Source: Streptomyces californicus (GTDB lineage Bacteria > Actinomycetota > Actinomycetes > Streptomycetales > Streptomycetaceae). Taken from it: 64,000 bases of DNA. The position numbers and the translations under genes were made by a program. The stretch covers positions 62,001 to 126,000 of the forward strand of contig NZ_JNZZ01000007.1 of NCBI RefSeq assembly GCF_000717645.1. Direction: 5' to 3'. Shown here piece after piece: positions 35,640-45,078 of this stretch (position 1 is its first letter; every line of letters starts with the position of its first letter). A model generated the notes under the pieces. That model was not told the origin of the DNA, did not search any database, and worked only from the letters and a program-made list of their open reading frames with translations.

Positions 35640-35700
35640 AAGCGCCAGGGCCTTTCGCTCAGTGTGCGCTCGGGGATTCGCACGTCGGCGAAATCGACAT

Positions 35701-35715
35701 GCCACCTACGGTGGC
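35701..35715. promoter_or_regulatory. Inverted repeat upstream of ssgB
   Basis: GCCACC-TAC-GGTGGC lies in the 190-bp divergent gap between ssgB and the PGPGW membrane-protein gene. It is a candidate developmental regulator site. Confidence 0.4.
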
Positions 35716-35829
35716 GTTGTAAACCCCTCTGACCCATTTGTGACGCTTCGGGTCCCCCGCTCAGCGGCGTGTAACTTTGAGTTATGCGCCCATTCCAGTG
35801 ACGACGACGGGTCGGGTAAGTTGAGTCTC

Positions 35830-36285
35830 ATGAACGCGGAGAGTGACGAGCGGACGAAGGTGGCCGAGCAGGCCGACCCGGCGTCCGCCACGGGGGAATC
35901 GGACCGGGAGGAACGCGAGCTGGGCTCGCGGGCCCCGGGTTTCATCAAGGCGTCGAAGGCGCTGCACCTGAGCTGGCAGGTCGGCGTCTTCGTCGTCGGG
36001 CTCGGCGTGGTGATCGCGGGTGTGCTCATGCTGGTCCTGCCCGGACCCGGCTGGCTGGTGATCTTCGGCGGCATGGCGATCTGGGCGACCGAGTTCGTCT
36101 GGGCGCAGCTCGTGCTGCGCTGGACCAAGCGCAAGGTCACGGAGGCGGCGCAGCGCGCGCTCGACCCCAAGGTCCGGCGGCGCAACATCATCCTGACCGC
36201 CGTCGGGCTCGTGATCATGGCGGTGCTGGTCGGGATCTACGTCTGGAAGTTCGGGCTCACCATGCCGTGGAAGATCAGCGAGTGA
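35830..36285 (+). CDS. TIGR02611-type PGPGW membrane protein
   Basis: This 151-residue protein has an acidic N-terminus and three membrane segments. The first pair surrounds the motif LPGPGWLVIFGG, characteristic of the small actinobacterial PGPGW family (TIGR02611). The C-terminus is a last TM (AVGLVIMAVLVGIYVW). ATG 35830 is preferred since 94 upstream codons in the same frame are non-typical. Function unknown. It is divergent from ssgB, so might be developmentally regulated. Confidence 0.82.
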   Translation: MNAESDERTKVAEQADPASATGESDREERELGSRAPGFIKASKALHLSWQVGVFVVGLGVVIAGVLMLVLPGPGWLVIFGGMAIWATEFVWAQLVLRWTKRKVTEAAQRALDPKVRRRNIILTAVGLVIMAVLVGIYVWKFGLTMPWKISE

Positions 36286-36339
36286 CCTCGGAGTGGTCCG
36301 GAAGCACCGCTGACATGGGGTAATGTTTGCGGTGCGCCC

Positions 36340-36411
36340 GGGCGATTAGCTCAGTGGGAGAGCGCTTCGTTCACACCGAAGAGGTCACTGGTTCGAACCC
36401 AGTATCGCCCA
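36340..36411 (+). tRNA. tRNA-Val(CAC), copy 1
   Basis: Acceptor GGGCGAT/ATCGCCC, anticodon stem CTTCG/CGAAG with loop TTCACAC (anticodon CAC), T-arm GGTTCGAACCC, discriminator A73. CCA is not encoded. It is followed by a 16-bp terminator hairpin. Confidence 0.97.
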
Positions 36412-36420
36412 CCCGGACAG

Positions 36421-36455
36421 AGGGCCCGGGAAACGGATTCCGTTTCCCGGGCCCT
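36421..36455 (+). terminator. Terminator of tRNA-Val(CAC) copy 1
   Basis: A perfect 16-bp stem (36421-36436 with 36440-36455) has an ATT loop, starting nine bases after the tRNA. It may also serve the minus-strand gene that converges here. Confidence 0.85.
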
Positions 36456-36522
36456 CTGCTGTGCCCGTTTCCCTCCCGGTCCGGGGACCGCCCGTGCGGC
36501 GCGGCCCCCGGACCGGGAGGAC

Positions 36523-39132
36523 TCACCGCATCCGGCCCAGCGCGTCCCTCAGCCGGCGGGCGTCCCGCAGCCGCTGCTCGTACGTCGCCCCCACCACCAG
36601 CAGGAGCAGCCCGGCCAGGGCCGGCGGCAGCCAGCGGGGGAGCGCCCCCGCCACCTGCACCACGTACGGGGCCAGCTCGTGCAGGCCGTCCACGGCCAGC
36701 ACCGCTCCGCCGAGGACCAGCAGCGCCTGGAGGCGGTGGTGCGCGCCCAGCAGGGTGATCACCAGCGCCGCCGCTCCCAGCAGCAGCGGCCTCGGCCAGT
36801 CCGGATCGGTCCAGGCGACCGCCAGGCTCGGCAGCAGCGTCGCCGCGAGCCCCGGCCCGTACGCCGTCCACGACGACGCCCCGGGGTCCTCGCGCCGCCG
36901 CAGGAACCCGACCACCAGCGCGGGCACCGTCACCGGCAGCGTGTACGCCTCGACCAACGACACCTCCGAGGCCGCCAGCCGCACCCAGGCGGCCAGTACG
37001 AACAGTCCCGCCGCGAGCCACCCCGCGACCGGCCGCCGCTCCGGCCGCACCGCCGCGCCCGCCGCCAGCACCCCGCACAGCGCCAGCGTCAGCGCCAGGA
37101 ACGGCGCGTCGGAGACCGCGAGCCCCACCGCCAGCAGCGCCCCCGGCACGCCCGCCAGCTCCACCGGCAGTGCCACCGGGGTTCGCCGCAGCCGCGCCCC
37201 CAGCCCCACCGTCAGCGCGGGCGCCAGGAGCAGCAGCGGCGTGGCCTCGTACGGGGCGAGCTCCAGGGACCGGCCGGCGAACCCCGTGAGCGCGGTGCCC
37301 CAGACCACCGCGGCGACCGCGAGCACCGCGCGCGGCACCCCGGCCCCCGCCCGGACCGCCGCCCCCGCGAACAGGGCCGTCAGCGCGACGAACACCGCGT
37401 AGGAAGCGCCCTCGGAGGCCAGCGACAGCAGCCCGGCGCTCACCGCCCCGGCCACCGCCACCACCAGCGCGGTCACCGGCACCGCGGCCGACTCTGCCCG
37501 GTCGCTCCCCCCGCCGCGTACGGCCAGGGCGAGCAGACCAGCCACCAGCAGCGTCTCCGCGACCGCCGCGAGGGCGTACGGCACGTCCAGCACGGCCCCG
37601 GCCACCAGCAGCGCGCCCCAGCCGAGCATCACCGCCCCGGCCCCGGCGGACCCGCGCAGCGCCGCCCCGGAAGGCCCCCCGCGCCCGCCCGCCCCGCCGA
37701 CCGCGTGCCAGGGCGCTCCGGGCCCGTACGGCGGCAGGCCGCCGGGCTCGCCCGCTCCCGGCGCCGCGGCCTCCGGAGCCCCGGGGGCGCCCGGCTCCCG
37801 CGCGGTCAGCGGGGCGACGATCCGTACCAGCGACGGCCACCACCGGTACGCCGACCCCAGCAGCCCGGCCGTCAGGGCGAGCACCACCGGCGCCGCGCCC
37901 GACTCCGGCCACGGCGGCGTCGACCCCAGCGCGGACCGGAAACCGTCCGGCGCCCCGGCCCAGACGTCCTCCAGCAGCGTCACCGGGCCCAGCACCACCG
38001 CCACCACCGACGGCAGCGCCCCCACCAGCGCCCCGGCCGCCACCGCGGCCGACGCCACCAGCACCCCGCGCGCCGCGTCCCTCGGCAGCCGGGTCCGTAC
38101 GACCCCGGTCAGCGCGAGACCGCACAGCAGGTGGGCGAGCACCGGCCAGGTCGCCGGTACCGCCGCCGCAGGGACTCCGCCCACCGCGGCCACAGCGGCG
38201 AGCCCCGCCACCAGGCCGCCCGCCGTCGCGAAGCCCTTCGGGGCGTGCCACGCACCGGCGAGGGCCGCCGCCGCTGCCGCCAGCAGCAGCGCGCCCGGCG
38301 CCAGCGCGCCGAGCGGCCCCGAGGCCGTCACGGACAGCACCAGCCCCACCAGCAGCGCCGAGAGGCCCAGCGCCGAACCGCCGAGGGCGGCCGTGATCCG
38401 CACCCCGAGGCCCCGGCCCCGCAGCGCGACCACCCCGTCCGCCACCGCCGTCGCCAGCAGCGCCCAGCCGACCACCAGCGTCGGCGCGCCCGCCGCCCAC
38501 GCCCAGAACAGCAGCGGCCACTGCGCCAGCACCACGGCGGCCGGCAGCGGCATACGAAGCTTCCCGAGCGTCAGGCCGTACGCCGTCCACAACGCCGCCA
38601 GCACCGCGCAGGCGGCGGCCGTGAAACCGAGCCCGTCCGTGTCCGGGGCGGCCACCGCGTGGACCGCGTAGGCGTCGAGCAGGGTCAGCGCCAGCGCCAG
38701 CGCCGCCAGCGCCTCGGCGGTGGCGGTCAGCCCGCGCCGCAGCAGCACCGCCGGGGCGATCAGTGCCGCCAGGGTCACCACGGACAGCACGGCCGCCCGG
38801 CCGCCGATCCCCATCGAGCCCCAGCTCACCAGTGTGAACGCGACCGCCGCGACCGTCAGCAGCAGACCACCCAGCGTCAGCAGGACGTTCTGGGCGCTGC
38901 GCGGGGCGGCGGGCCGCCCGCCGGAGGCGTGGCCCCACGGTTGCGCGGGAGCGCCGGGCGGGGCGCCCCAGGCCGACGGGTTCCAGCCCGGGGCGGGGGC
39001 CGGCGCGGGCGGCCGCAGCGCGGCGAGCAGCCAGGCGCGCCGGGTCAGCAACTGGGCGCGGCGGGCGTCCAGCTCGGCCAGTTCGCGGTCGAGGCGGGCC
39101 AGTTCCTCGGCGGGCGGGGGCATAGGTTCCAT
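36523..39132 (-). CDS. Very large polytopic membrane protein (SCO7613 C-terminal-type)
   Basis: This 869-residue protein starts with a short coiled helix (ELARLDRELAELDARRAQLLTRRAWLL), a Pro/Ala linker, then more than 20 hydrophobic segments with very high Ala/Leu/Val/Gly. The start of the membrane part (QNVLLTLGGLLLTVAAVAF) resembles the actinobacterial family that I remember as SCO7613 C-terminal domain membrane proteins. No transport or enzyme motif is visible. Start ATG 39132 or 39123; neither has a strong ribosome site. Both ends of the gene are flanked by identical tRNA-Val genes on the opposite strand. Confidence 0.7.
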   Translation of the reverse strand: MEPMPPPAEELARLDRELAELDARRAQLLTRRAWLLAALRPPAPAPAPGWNPSAWGAPPGAPAQPWGHASGGRPAAPRSAQNVLLTLGGLLLTVAAVAFTLVSWGSMGIGGRAAVLSVVTLAALIAPAVLLRRGLTATAEALAALALALTLLDAYAVHAVAAPDTDGLGFTAAACAVLAALWTAYGLTLGKLRMPLPAAVVLAQWPLLFWAWAAGAPTLVVGWALLATAVADGVVALRGRGLGVRITAALGGSALGLSALLVGLVLSVTASGPLGALAPGALLLAAAAAALAGAWHAPKGFATAGGLVAGLAAVAAVGGVPAAAVPATWPVLAHLLCGLALTGVVRTRLPRDAARGVLVASAAVAAGALVGALPSVVAVVLGPVTLLEDVWAGAPDGFRSALGSTPPWPESGAAPVVLALTAGLLGSAYRWWPSLVRIVAPLTAREPGAPGAPEAAAPGAGEPGGLPPYGPGAPWHAVGGAGGRGGPSGAALRGSAGAGAVMLGWGALLVAGAVLDVPYALAAVAETLLVAGLLALAVRGGGSDRAESAAVPVTALVVAVAGAVSAGLLSLASEGASYAVFVALTALFAGAAVRAGAGVPRAVLAVAAVVWGTALTGFAGRSLELAPYEATPLLLLAPALTVGLGARLRRTPVALPVELAGVPGALLAVGLAVSDAPFLALTLALCGVLAAGAAVRPERRPVAGWLAAGLFVLAAWVRLAASEVSLVEAYTLPVTVPALVVGFLRRREDPGASSWTAYGPGLAATLLPSLAVAWTDPDWPRPLLLGAAALVITLLGAHHRLQALLVLGGAVLAVDGLHELAPYVVQVAGALPRWLPPALAGLLLLVVGATYEQRLRDARRLRDALGRMR

Positions 39133-39272
39133 GCAGGGGAGTGTGGCCCCGGCCGCCCGGCTCGTACATGCGCTCGGATACTCAGTTCCCGGCCACGGCG
39201 GCTCTGAGTAGAGCCCGGCCGGAAGCGGTTTGAACGAAGCCCGCGGAGCCCTGTATGGTTCAACCCGTTCCC

Positions 39273-39344
39273 GGGCGATTAGCTCAGTGGGAGAGCGCTT
39301 CGTTCACACCGAAGAGGTCACTGGTTCGAACCCAGTATCGCCCA
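39273..39344 (+). tRNA. tRNA-Val(CAC), copy 2
   Basis: It is identical in all 72 nt to the copy at 36340. The last three transcribed bases before the following hairpin do not encode CCA. Confidence 0.97.
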
Positions 39345-39349
39345 CCGGG

Positions 39350-39386
39350 GAAAGCCGGTTCGCACGTGTCACGCGGACCGGCTTTC
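39350..39386 (+). terminator. Terminator of tRNA-Val(CAC) copy 2
   Basis: GAAAGCCGGT (39350-39359) pairs with ACCGGCTTTC (39377-39386) around a 17-nt loop, six bases after the tRNA. Confidence 0.75.
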
Positions 39387-39411
39387 GCATGTCCGGACCC
39401 CGTCCGGCCCG

Positions 39412-40137
39412 TCACGCCGCGGCGGGCAGCTCCGGGCGCAGCGGCCACGACGGGTCCACCGTCTCCGGCGTCCCGCTCTTGGCGAACCACGCCTCCAGGC
39501 CCCGGGCCTGGGCCGCGTGCCAGGTCGCCTGGAGGGTGTGCAGCTCGGCCGGGGACAGCCGCTCCAGCCGGGTCGAGAAGCGCCGGCACACCGCCCGCAC
39601 CAGCTCCAGCGAGGCGGTCGCGTCGGCCGCCGCGTCATGGGCCCCGTCGAGCACCACCTCGTAGCGCGCGCACAGGTCCGTGAGCGTGCGGCGGCCCTTG
39701 CGGTAGCGGTCCAGATGCTTGTCCAGCACCCGCGGGTCCACCACCCGCATCGGCGTCCCGTCGAGGTACCGGGCCAGCGACGACGCCCGGTGCCGCCTCA
39801 ACTCCCGGTCCAGCATCGTCAGGTCGAACGGAGCGTTCATCACGACGAGCGGCCGGCCCGACGCGCAGCTCTCCGCCAGCGCGCGGGCCATCTCGTGCAT
39901 CACCGGCGCGGGCCACCGGCCGTTGCGCCGCAGGTGATCGTCGGTCAGGCCGTGGACGTCGGTCGCCCCGGGCGGGACCGGCACCCCCGGACTGACCAGC
40001 CAACGGGTGACGCGGACGCGACCGCCCGCGGTGTCCTGCGCGACGAGAGCGGCCGAAACGATCCGGTCCTGCTCGACGTCCACGCCTGTCGTCTCCGTGT
40101 CAAAAGCGGCCAGCGGCCCCTCGAACCAATGCGTCAT
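39412..40137 (-). CDS. DEDD 3'-5' exonuclease (DnaQ/epsilon-like)
   Basis: This 241-residue exonuclease has ExoI FDTETTG (Asp13, Glu15), ExoII around MNAPFDLTMLDREL and ExoIII HDAAADA, the DEDDh set that binds two metals. It is a stand-alone epsilon-type nuclease of the kind involved in repair or RNA/DNA trimming. ATG 40137 has GAGGAG nine bases upstream. It is divergent from a DUF4365 gene with a 225-bp shared gap, so promoters for both lie there. Confidence 0.9.
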   Translation of the reverse strand: MTHWFEGPLAAFDTETTGVDVEQDRIVSAALVAQDTAGGRVRVTRWLVSPGVPVPPGATDVHGLTDDHLRRNGRWPAPVMHEMARALAESCASGRPLVVMNAPFDLTMLDRELRRHRASSLARYLDGTPMRVVDPRVLDKHLDRYRKGRRTLTDLCARYEVVLDGAHDAAADATASLELVRAVCRRFSTRLERLSPAELHTLQATWHAAQARGLEAWFAKSGTPETVDPSWPLRPELPAAA

Positions 40138-40362
40138 CCCCGAACTCCTCGCACCCGCACGGCAGATGGAGTGATTCCCCTGCCCGATATCGGTGATACC
40201 CGGGCTGTTTGCCTGATACGCCGTTTGCGGGCGTTCCGATGCGGTGACAACACAGGTGTGACGCCGAGGAGTTGGCCCCGGCGTCCGGCGATCCCTCCCG
40301 CCCACGACACTCCGCCGGCAGGTCCTCTGCCGTCGATCGGCACGCCCGGAAGGCACGGAGCC

Positions 40363-40959
40363 ATGGCGCTCGCGCAGCCCGACCCCGGGGGAACCGCCCG
40401 CGCCGAGGCCCCCGGGCCCCGGCCGCCGCAGCAGCCCGAAGCGCCACTGCGCGGCTCCCTCGCCACCACCGCCTGCATGGAGACCCTTCAGGTGGGCTAC
40501 CTGCACGCCGTCGCGGCGGCCGCCGGATGCTCCCTGTCCCAGCCCTTCCCCGACAACGGCATCGACTGGCACGTCAGCCACGGGGCCGCCGCCCACACCG
40601 TCGACGACGAGGTGACCATCAAGGTGCAGCTCAAGTGCACCTACCAGATACCGCCGCACCCGGCGGGCGGGGCGTTCTCCTTCACCCTCGACAACGCCCA
40701 CCTGGCCAAGCTCGCCCGCCACCCGGTGGCGGTGCACCGGATCCTCGTCGTGATGATCGTCCCCCGCAGCCGGGACGACTGGCTGCGCGCCGGGCCGGGC
40801 GGGCTCGACCTGCGCCACTGCTGCTACTGGACCAACCTGGCCGGCCACCCCGTGACGGGCCGGCAGCGCACCACCGTGCGCGTCCCGACCTCACGGATCT
40901 TCGACGACCGCGCACTCTGCGACATCATGGCCCGGGTCGGGGCCGGAGGGAGACCCTGA
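40363..40959 (+). CDS. DUF4365-domain protein, putative PD-(D/E)XK-like nuclease
   Basis: This 198-residue protein matches the DUF4365 pattern: a conserved NGIDWHV (Asp68) followed by KVQLKCT (Gln89, Lys91), then a hydrophobic-aromatic C-terminal half. The Asp...Q-x-K arrangement resembles a PD-(D/E)XK nuclease core. ATG 40363 has GGAAGG upstream. The stop overlaps the next gene by a TGATG junction, so they are translated together. Similar domains are found in defence islands, but nuclease activity here is inference. Confidence 0.75.
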   Translation: MALAQPDPGGTARAEAPGPRPPQQPEAPLRGSLATTACMETLQVGYLHAVAAAAGCSLSQPFPDNGIDWHVSHGAAAHTVDDEVTIKVQLKCTYQIPPHPAGGAFSFTLDNAHLAKLARHPVAVHRILVVMIVPRSRDDWLRAGPGGLDLRHCCYWTNLAGHPVTGRQRTTVRVPTSRIFDDRALCDIMARVGAGGRP

Positions 40960-42215
40960 TGCACCGGTCGATGGACGAGCCCACGGGCGCGGCGGGAGCC
41001 CGCGCCGCCCGCTCGCACCCCGCCCCCGCCCGCACCTGGGCCCCGCCCCTCGCCGAGGCCGGGGCGCAGCCTCCCGGCCCCGCCGTCCTCGGGGCCCTGC
41101 TGCTGCGCCACGGCTGGCAGCGGCGCGGGGGAGCGCCCGGACGGTACGGGCGGTGGACCCCGCCCGGGGCCGCCGACGCGGCGGGCGGCCTGCTGGTGCC
41201 CGAGAGCGCGGCCTTCCCCGACAGCGCGGAGCTGATGGAGGAGGCCCTCGCCGCCCTCGCCCACAGCCCCGCCCCCTCCGCCCGCGACATCCTCGTCTCC
41301 CTCGCCGTGCCCGGCGACGAGATCCGCTGGCGGCGCGAGATCCCCGAGTCGGCGGCAGCGGCGGCCGGGGCCTCGGGATGGACGGAGGCCGAGGAGCTGC
41401 GGTCGGCGGCCCGCCAGATCCTCCTGGCCGGCGCCCTCGCCGCGCGCGGCCGGGCCGGCTACCACGGGGCACGGCACCGCAGAAAGGCCCGGGCCGCCCT
41501 GGACGAGGTGCTGCTCGGGCCCGGGGCGGACGGCCGCGCCCTCACCGCGTACCTGCCCGCCGCCTCCGGGCGCGCGATCGCCGTCCGGCTCTGCCACGCC
41601 CTGCACGCCACCCGGGAGGCGGTGGACTACCAGCGGGCCACCGGCTCCATGGACGCGTTCGACAGCGCGGTCGCGGCGGGCGCCGGCCGCGAGCTGACGG
41701 AGGCGCTGATCACCTTGGTGCGCGGCTGCGAGGGGGCCCGCGTCGACCTGCGGTGGGCGCCCGCCGCAGGCGCCCCGGACGGCTGCCCGTCCCGCCCCGG
41801 GCCCGTCGAGTTCTCCCCGGGCGACCTGCCCGCCCTGCGCGCCGCCGGTGCCCGCTACCTCCGCGACGAACCCGCCGTCCGGGTGCGGCTGACCGGTGCG
41901 GTGGTCCGGCTGCGGCGGTCGGGGCCGCGCGGCGCCGGGATCGTACGGCTGAGAGTGCTGGCCGGGGCGGAGGTCGGGCACGTCCGGGCGGAGCTGGACG
42001 AGGAGGCGTACCGCATCGCGGGCCACGCCCACCTGGTGGGGCTGCCGCTGCGGCTGGAGGGGCGGCTGGAGAGCCGGGGCGGCTTCCGGCGGCTCACCGG
42101 GGCCTCGCAGGTCGCGCCCGTCCAGGTCGACGAGGCGGAGCGGGACCGGCTGATGAAGGCCCTCCAGGAGAACGTGGACTTCTTCGAGGAGGCGTGCGCG
42201 GGGGAGGAGTCGTAG
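40959..42215 (+). CDS. Unknown 418-residue protein coupled to the DUF4365 gene
   Basis: I do not recognise this family. It is Ala/Arg/Gly-rich with likely helical middle ([22 protein letters not shown]) and a beta-rich C-terminal third ([35 protein letters not shown]) that may be an OB- or Ig-like fold. There is no signal peptide or membrane segment. Its ATG at 40959 overlaps the DUF4365 stop, so the products probably work as partners. An OB-like end would fit a nucleic-acid binding partner of a nuclease. Confidence 0.65.
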   Translation: MHRSMDEPTGAAGARAARSHPAPARTWAPPLAEAGAQPPGPAVLGALLLRHGWQRRGGAPGRYGRWTPPGAADAAGGLLVPESAAFPDSAELMEEALAALAHSPAPSARDILVSLAVPGDEIRWRREIPESAAAAAGASGWTEAEELRSAARQILLAGALAARGRAGYHGARHRRKARAALDEVLLGPGADGRALTAYLPAASGRAIAVRLCHALHATREAVDYQRATGSMDAFDSAVAAGAGRELTEALITLVRGCEGARVDLRWAPAAGAPDGCPSRPGPVEFSPGDLPALRAAGARYLRDEPAVRVRLTGAVVRLRRSGPRGAGIVRLRVLAGAEVGHVRAELDEEAYRIAGHAHLVGLPLRLEGRLESRGGFRRLTGASQVAPVQVDEAERDRLMKALQENVDFFEEACAGEES

Positions 42216-42256
42216 GACCGCCCGGAAGGCGTTCGCATCGGGGGCCGGGGGCTCGG

Positions 42257-42262
42257 TACGAT
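42257..42262 (+). promoter_or_regulatory. -10 element of thrS
   Basis: TACGAT lies six bases upstream of an in-frame GTG (42268) that would add 16 residues to ThrS. The main start at 42316 has a good ribosome site, so the promoter may yield both forms. No T-box was found. Confidence 0.5.
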
Positions 42263-42315
42263 TCGCAGTGCTTGGCCGTACGAAGGCAGGCATCCCCCTC
42301 AGTCAGGAGAGACCG

Positions 42316-44292
42316 GTGTCAGACGTCCGTGTGATCATCCAACGCGATTCCGAGCGGGAAGAGCACGTGGTGACGACGGGCACGACCGCCGGCGAGCTCT
42401 TCCCCGGTCAGCGCACCGTCGTCGCCGCGCGCGTCGGCGGCGAGCTGAAGGACCTCTCCTACGTGCTCCAGGACGGCGAGAGCGTCGAGCCCGTGGAGAT
42501 CTCCTCCCCGGACGGCCTCGACATCCTGCGCCACTCCACCGCGCACGTCATGGCCCAGGCCGTGCAGGAGCTGTTCCCCGAGGCCAAGCTCGGCATCGGC
42601 CCGCCGGTCAAGGACGGCTTCTACTACGACTTCGACGTCGAGAAGCCGTTCACCCCCGAGGACCTCAAGGCCGTCGAGAAGAAGATGCAGGAGATCCAGA
42701 AGCGGGGCCAGAGGTTCTCCCGCCGGGTGGTCTCCGACGAGGACGCCCGCGAGGAGCTCGCGAACGAGCCGTACAAGCTGGAGCTCATCGGCATCAAGGG
42801 CTCCGCCTCCTCGGACGACGGCGCGGACGTCGAGGTGGGCGGCGGCGAGCTGACCATCTACGACAACCTCGACCCGAAGACCGGCGACCTGTGCTGGAAG
42901 GACCTCTGCCGGGGTCCGCACCTGCCCACCACCCGGTTCATCCCGGCGTTCAAGCTGATGCGCAACGCCGCCGCGTACTGGCGCGGCAGCGAGAAGAACC
43001 CGATGCTCCAGCGCATCTACGGCACCGCCTGGCCCACCAAGGACGAGCTCAAGGCGCACCTGGAGTTCCTGGAGGAGGCCGCCAAGCGCGACCACCGCAA
43101 GCTCGGCAACGAGCTGGATCTCTTCTCCTTCCCCGACGAGATCGGCCCCGGCCTCGCCGTCTTCCACCCCAAGGGCGGCGTCATCCGCCGGGCCATGGAG
43201 GACTACTCGCGTCGCCGTCACGAGGAGGAGGGCTACGAGTTCGTCTACAGCCCGCACGCCACCAAGGGCAAGCTCTTCGAGAAGTCCGGCCACCTGGACT
43301 GGTACGCCGACGGCATGTACCCGCCCATGCAGCTCGACGACGGGGTGGACTACTACCTCAAGCCGATGAACTGCCCGATGCACAACCTGATCTTCGACGC
43401 GCGCGGCCGCTCCTACCGCGAACTGCCGCTGCGCCTCTTCGAGTTCGGCACGGTGTACCGGTACGAGAAGTCGGGCGTCGTGCACGGCCTGACCCGCTCC
43501 CGCGGCTTCACGCAGGACGACGCGCACATCTACTGCACCAAGGAGCAGATGGCGGAGGAGCTGGACCGCACGCTCACCTTCGTGCTGAACCTGCTCCGCG
43601 ACTACGGGCTCACCGACTTCTACCTGGAGCTGTCCACCAAGGACCCGGAGAAGTACGTCGGCTCCGACGAGACCTGGGAAGAGGCCACCGAGACCCTGCG
43701 CCAGGTCGCCGAGAAGCAGGGGCTGCCCCTCGTCCCGGACCCGGGCGGCGCCGCGTTCTACGGCCCGAAGATCTCCGTACAGTGCCAGGACGCCATCGGC
43801 CGCACCTGGCAGATGTCGACCGTGCAGCTCGACTTCAACCTGCCGGAGCGCTTCGACCTGGAGTACACCGGCCCGGACGGCTCCAAGCAGCGCCCGGTGA
43901 TGATCCACCGCGCCCTGTTCGGCTCCATCGAGCGCTTCTTCGCCGTGCTCCTGGAGCACTACGCGGGCGCGTTCCCGGTCTGGCTCGCCCCGGTCCAGGC
44001 GGTCGGCATCCCGATCGGCGACGCCCACATCCCCTACCTCCAGGAGTTCGCCGCCAAGGCGCGCAAGCAGGGGCTGCGGGTGGACGTGGACGCCTCGTCC
44101 GACCGGATGCAGAAGAAGATCCGCAACCAGCAGAAGGCCAAGGTGCCCTTCATGATCATCGCTGGTGACGAGGACATGGCCAACGGAGCGGTCTCCTTCC
44201 GCTACCGCGACGGTTCGCAGGAGAACGGAATCCCGGTCGACGAGGCCATCGCCAAGATCGCGAAGGCCGTCGAGGACCGCGTACAGGTCTGA
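42316..44292 (+). CDS. thrS: Threonyl-tRNA synthetase
   Basis: This 658-residue class II synthetase has an N-terminal TGS domain (1-65), an editing domain with [12 protein letters not shown] (about 72-84), the catalytic core with motif 2 ([10 protein letters not shown], Cys353 zinc ligand) and the C-terminal anticodon-binding domain ([17 protein letters not shown] onward). It charges tRNA-Thr. GTG 42316 has CAGGAGAG upstream. It is the first gene of an ancient actinobacterial block that usually continues with HIT, pgsA, patA and pimA. Confidence 0.97.
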   Translation: MSDVRVIIQRDSEREEHVVTTGTTAGELFPGQRTVVAARVGGELKDLSYVLQDGESVEPVEISSPDGLDILRHSTAHVMAQAVQELFPEAKLGIGPPVKDGFYYDFDVEKPFTPEDLKAVEKKMQEIQKRGQRFSRRVVSDEDAREELANEPYKLELIGIKGSASSDDGADVEVGGGELTIYDNLDPKTGDLCWKDLCRGPHLPTTRFIPAFKLMRNAAAYWRGSEKNPMLQRIYGTAWPTKDELKAHLEFLEEAAKRDHRKLGNELDLFSFPDEIGPGLAVFHPKGGVIRRAMEDYSRRRHEEEGYEFVYSPHATKGKLFEKSGHLDWYADGMYPPMQLDDGVDYYLKPMNCPMHNLIFDARGRSYRELPLRLFEFGTVYRYEKSGVVHGLTRSRGFTQDDAHIYCTKEQMAEELDRTLTFVLNLLRDYGLTDFYLELSTKDPEKYVGSDETWEEATETLRQVAEKQGLPLVPDPGGAAFYGPKISVQCQDAIGRTWQMSTVQLDFNLPERFDLEYTGPDGSKQRPVMIHRALFGSIERFFAVLLEHYAGAFPVWLAPVQAVGIPIGDAHIPYLQEFAAKARKQGLRVDVDASSDRMQKKIRNQQKAKVPFMIIAGDEDMANGAVSFRYRDGSQENGIPVDEAIAKIAKAVEDRVQV

Positions 44293-44308
44293 TTCCCCGG
44301 CGCCGGCA

Positions 44309-44343
44309 CGGCCCCCGGAGCGTCACCCGCGCTCCGGGGGCCG
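44309..44343. terminator. Bidirectional terminator after thrS
   Basis: A 14-bp stem CGGCCCCCGGAGCG/CGCTCCGGGGGCCG is found 17 bases after the thrS stop. It overlaps the last codons of the convergent potassium-channel gene. Confidence 0.8.
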
Positions 44344-45000
44344 TTTCTCGTCCTCCCGGGTGAACACCTGGATCAGCCACGACGAGAACGACCCCGTCAC
44401 CGCCCCGAGCAGGGCGAGCCCGCAGGCCATCAGCCCCGCCGCGACCACCCGTCCCCAGAACGTGACCGGGGTGGCGTCCCCGTAGCCGACCGTCGTGAGC
44501 GTCGCGCACGCCCACCACACCGCGTCGCCGAACGTGACGATGGAGGCCCCCGGGGCCCGGTGCTCCAGGTGGTAGACGGCGAGGGAGGCGGCGAACCCGA
44601 GCAGGGCCGCGGTCATCCCCGCGTACGCCATCACCCGCGCGTACAGATCGAGCCGCGGCCGGTCGCGCCGGCGCTGGACCGCCAGGTACACCTTCACCAT
44701 CCGCAGCGGGCGCAGCAGCGGCAGCAGCAGGACCAGGGTGTCCAGCCAGTGCGTACGCGGGAAGCGCGCGCCGAGGCCGCTCAGGCGCAGCCGGGCCGCG
44801 TAGTCCAGCAGGAAGAGCAGCCAGGTCGACCAGACGAGGGTCAGCGCGATGTCGTTCCAGGGCTCCGCCTCGTGCGGGGTCAGCACCCGGACCGCGTACC
44901 CCGTGAGGAAGACCAGCCCCGCGAGGAAGAGGGGGACCTCCGTGCGCTGCTCCCAGCGGGTCAGCCGGGCGGGCGGATCGGGGGAGGGGCGGTCGCTCAT
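44323..45000 (-). CDS. Voltage-gated-type potassium channel
   Basis: This 225-residue membrane protein has the selectivity filter TTVGYGDATPVT (about residues 167-178) between two pore helices, preceded by four hydrophobic segments with an arginine-rich region (FPRTHWLDTLVLLLPLLRPLRMVKV) that may act as a voltage sensor. It is of the 6TM-like potassium-channel class. ATG 45000 is the first start that gives the conserved part. It interrupts the thrS-HIT order seen in mycobacteria. Confidence 0.88.
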   Translation of the reverse strand: MSDRPSPDPPARLTRWEQRTEVPLFLAGLVFLTGYAVRVLTPHEAEPWNDIALTLVWSTWLLFLLDYAARLRLSGLGARFPRTHWLDTLVLLLPLLRPLRMVKVYLAVQRRRDRPRLDLYARVMAYAGMTAALLGFAASLAVYHLEHRAPGASIVTFGDAVWWACATLTTVGYGDATPVTFWGRVVAAGLMACGLALLGAVTGSFSSWLIQVFTREDEKRPPERG

Positions 45001-45078
45001 CGCCTCAGCATCGCGGGCGGCCGGGCGGCGCGGCCCCGGCGACACGCCCCGTCGGGGTGACGCCATATGCTGACGGGC

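Noticed and set aside
36679-39207. 842-residue plus-strand open frame between the tRNA-Val genes
   Set aside because: It is rich in Arg, Gln and Pro, as expected from antisense of a hydrophobic membrane-protein gene. The minus-strand protein has clear membrane segments.
42216-42315. T-box or other tRNA-sensing leader before thrS
   Set aside because: The leader is only about 47 bases from the predicted transcription start and has no T-box sequence.
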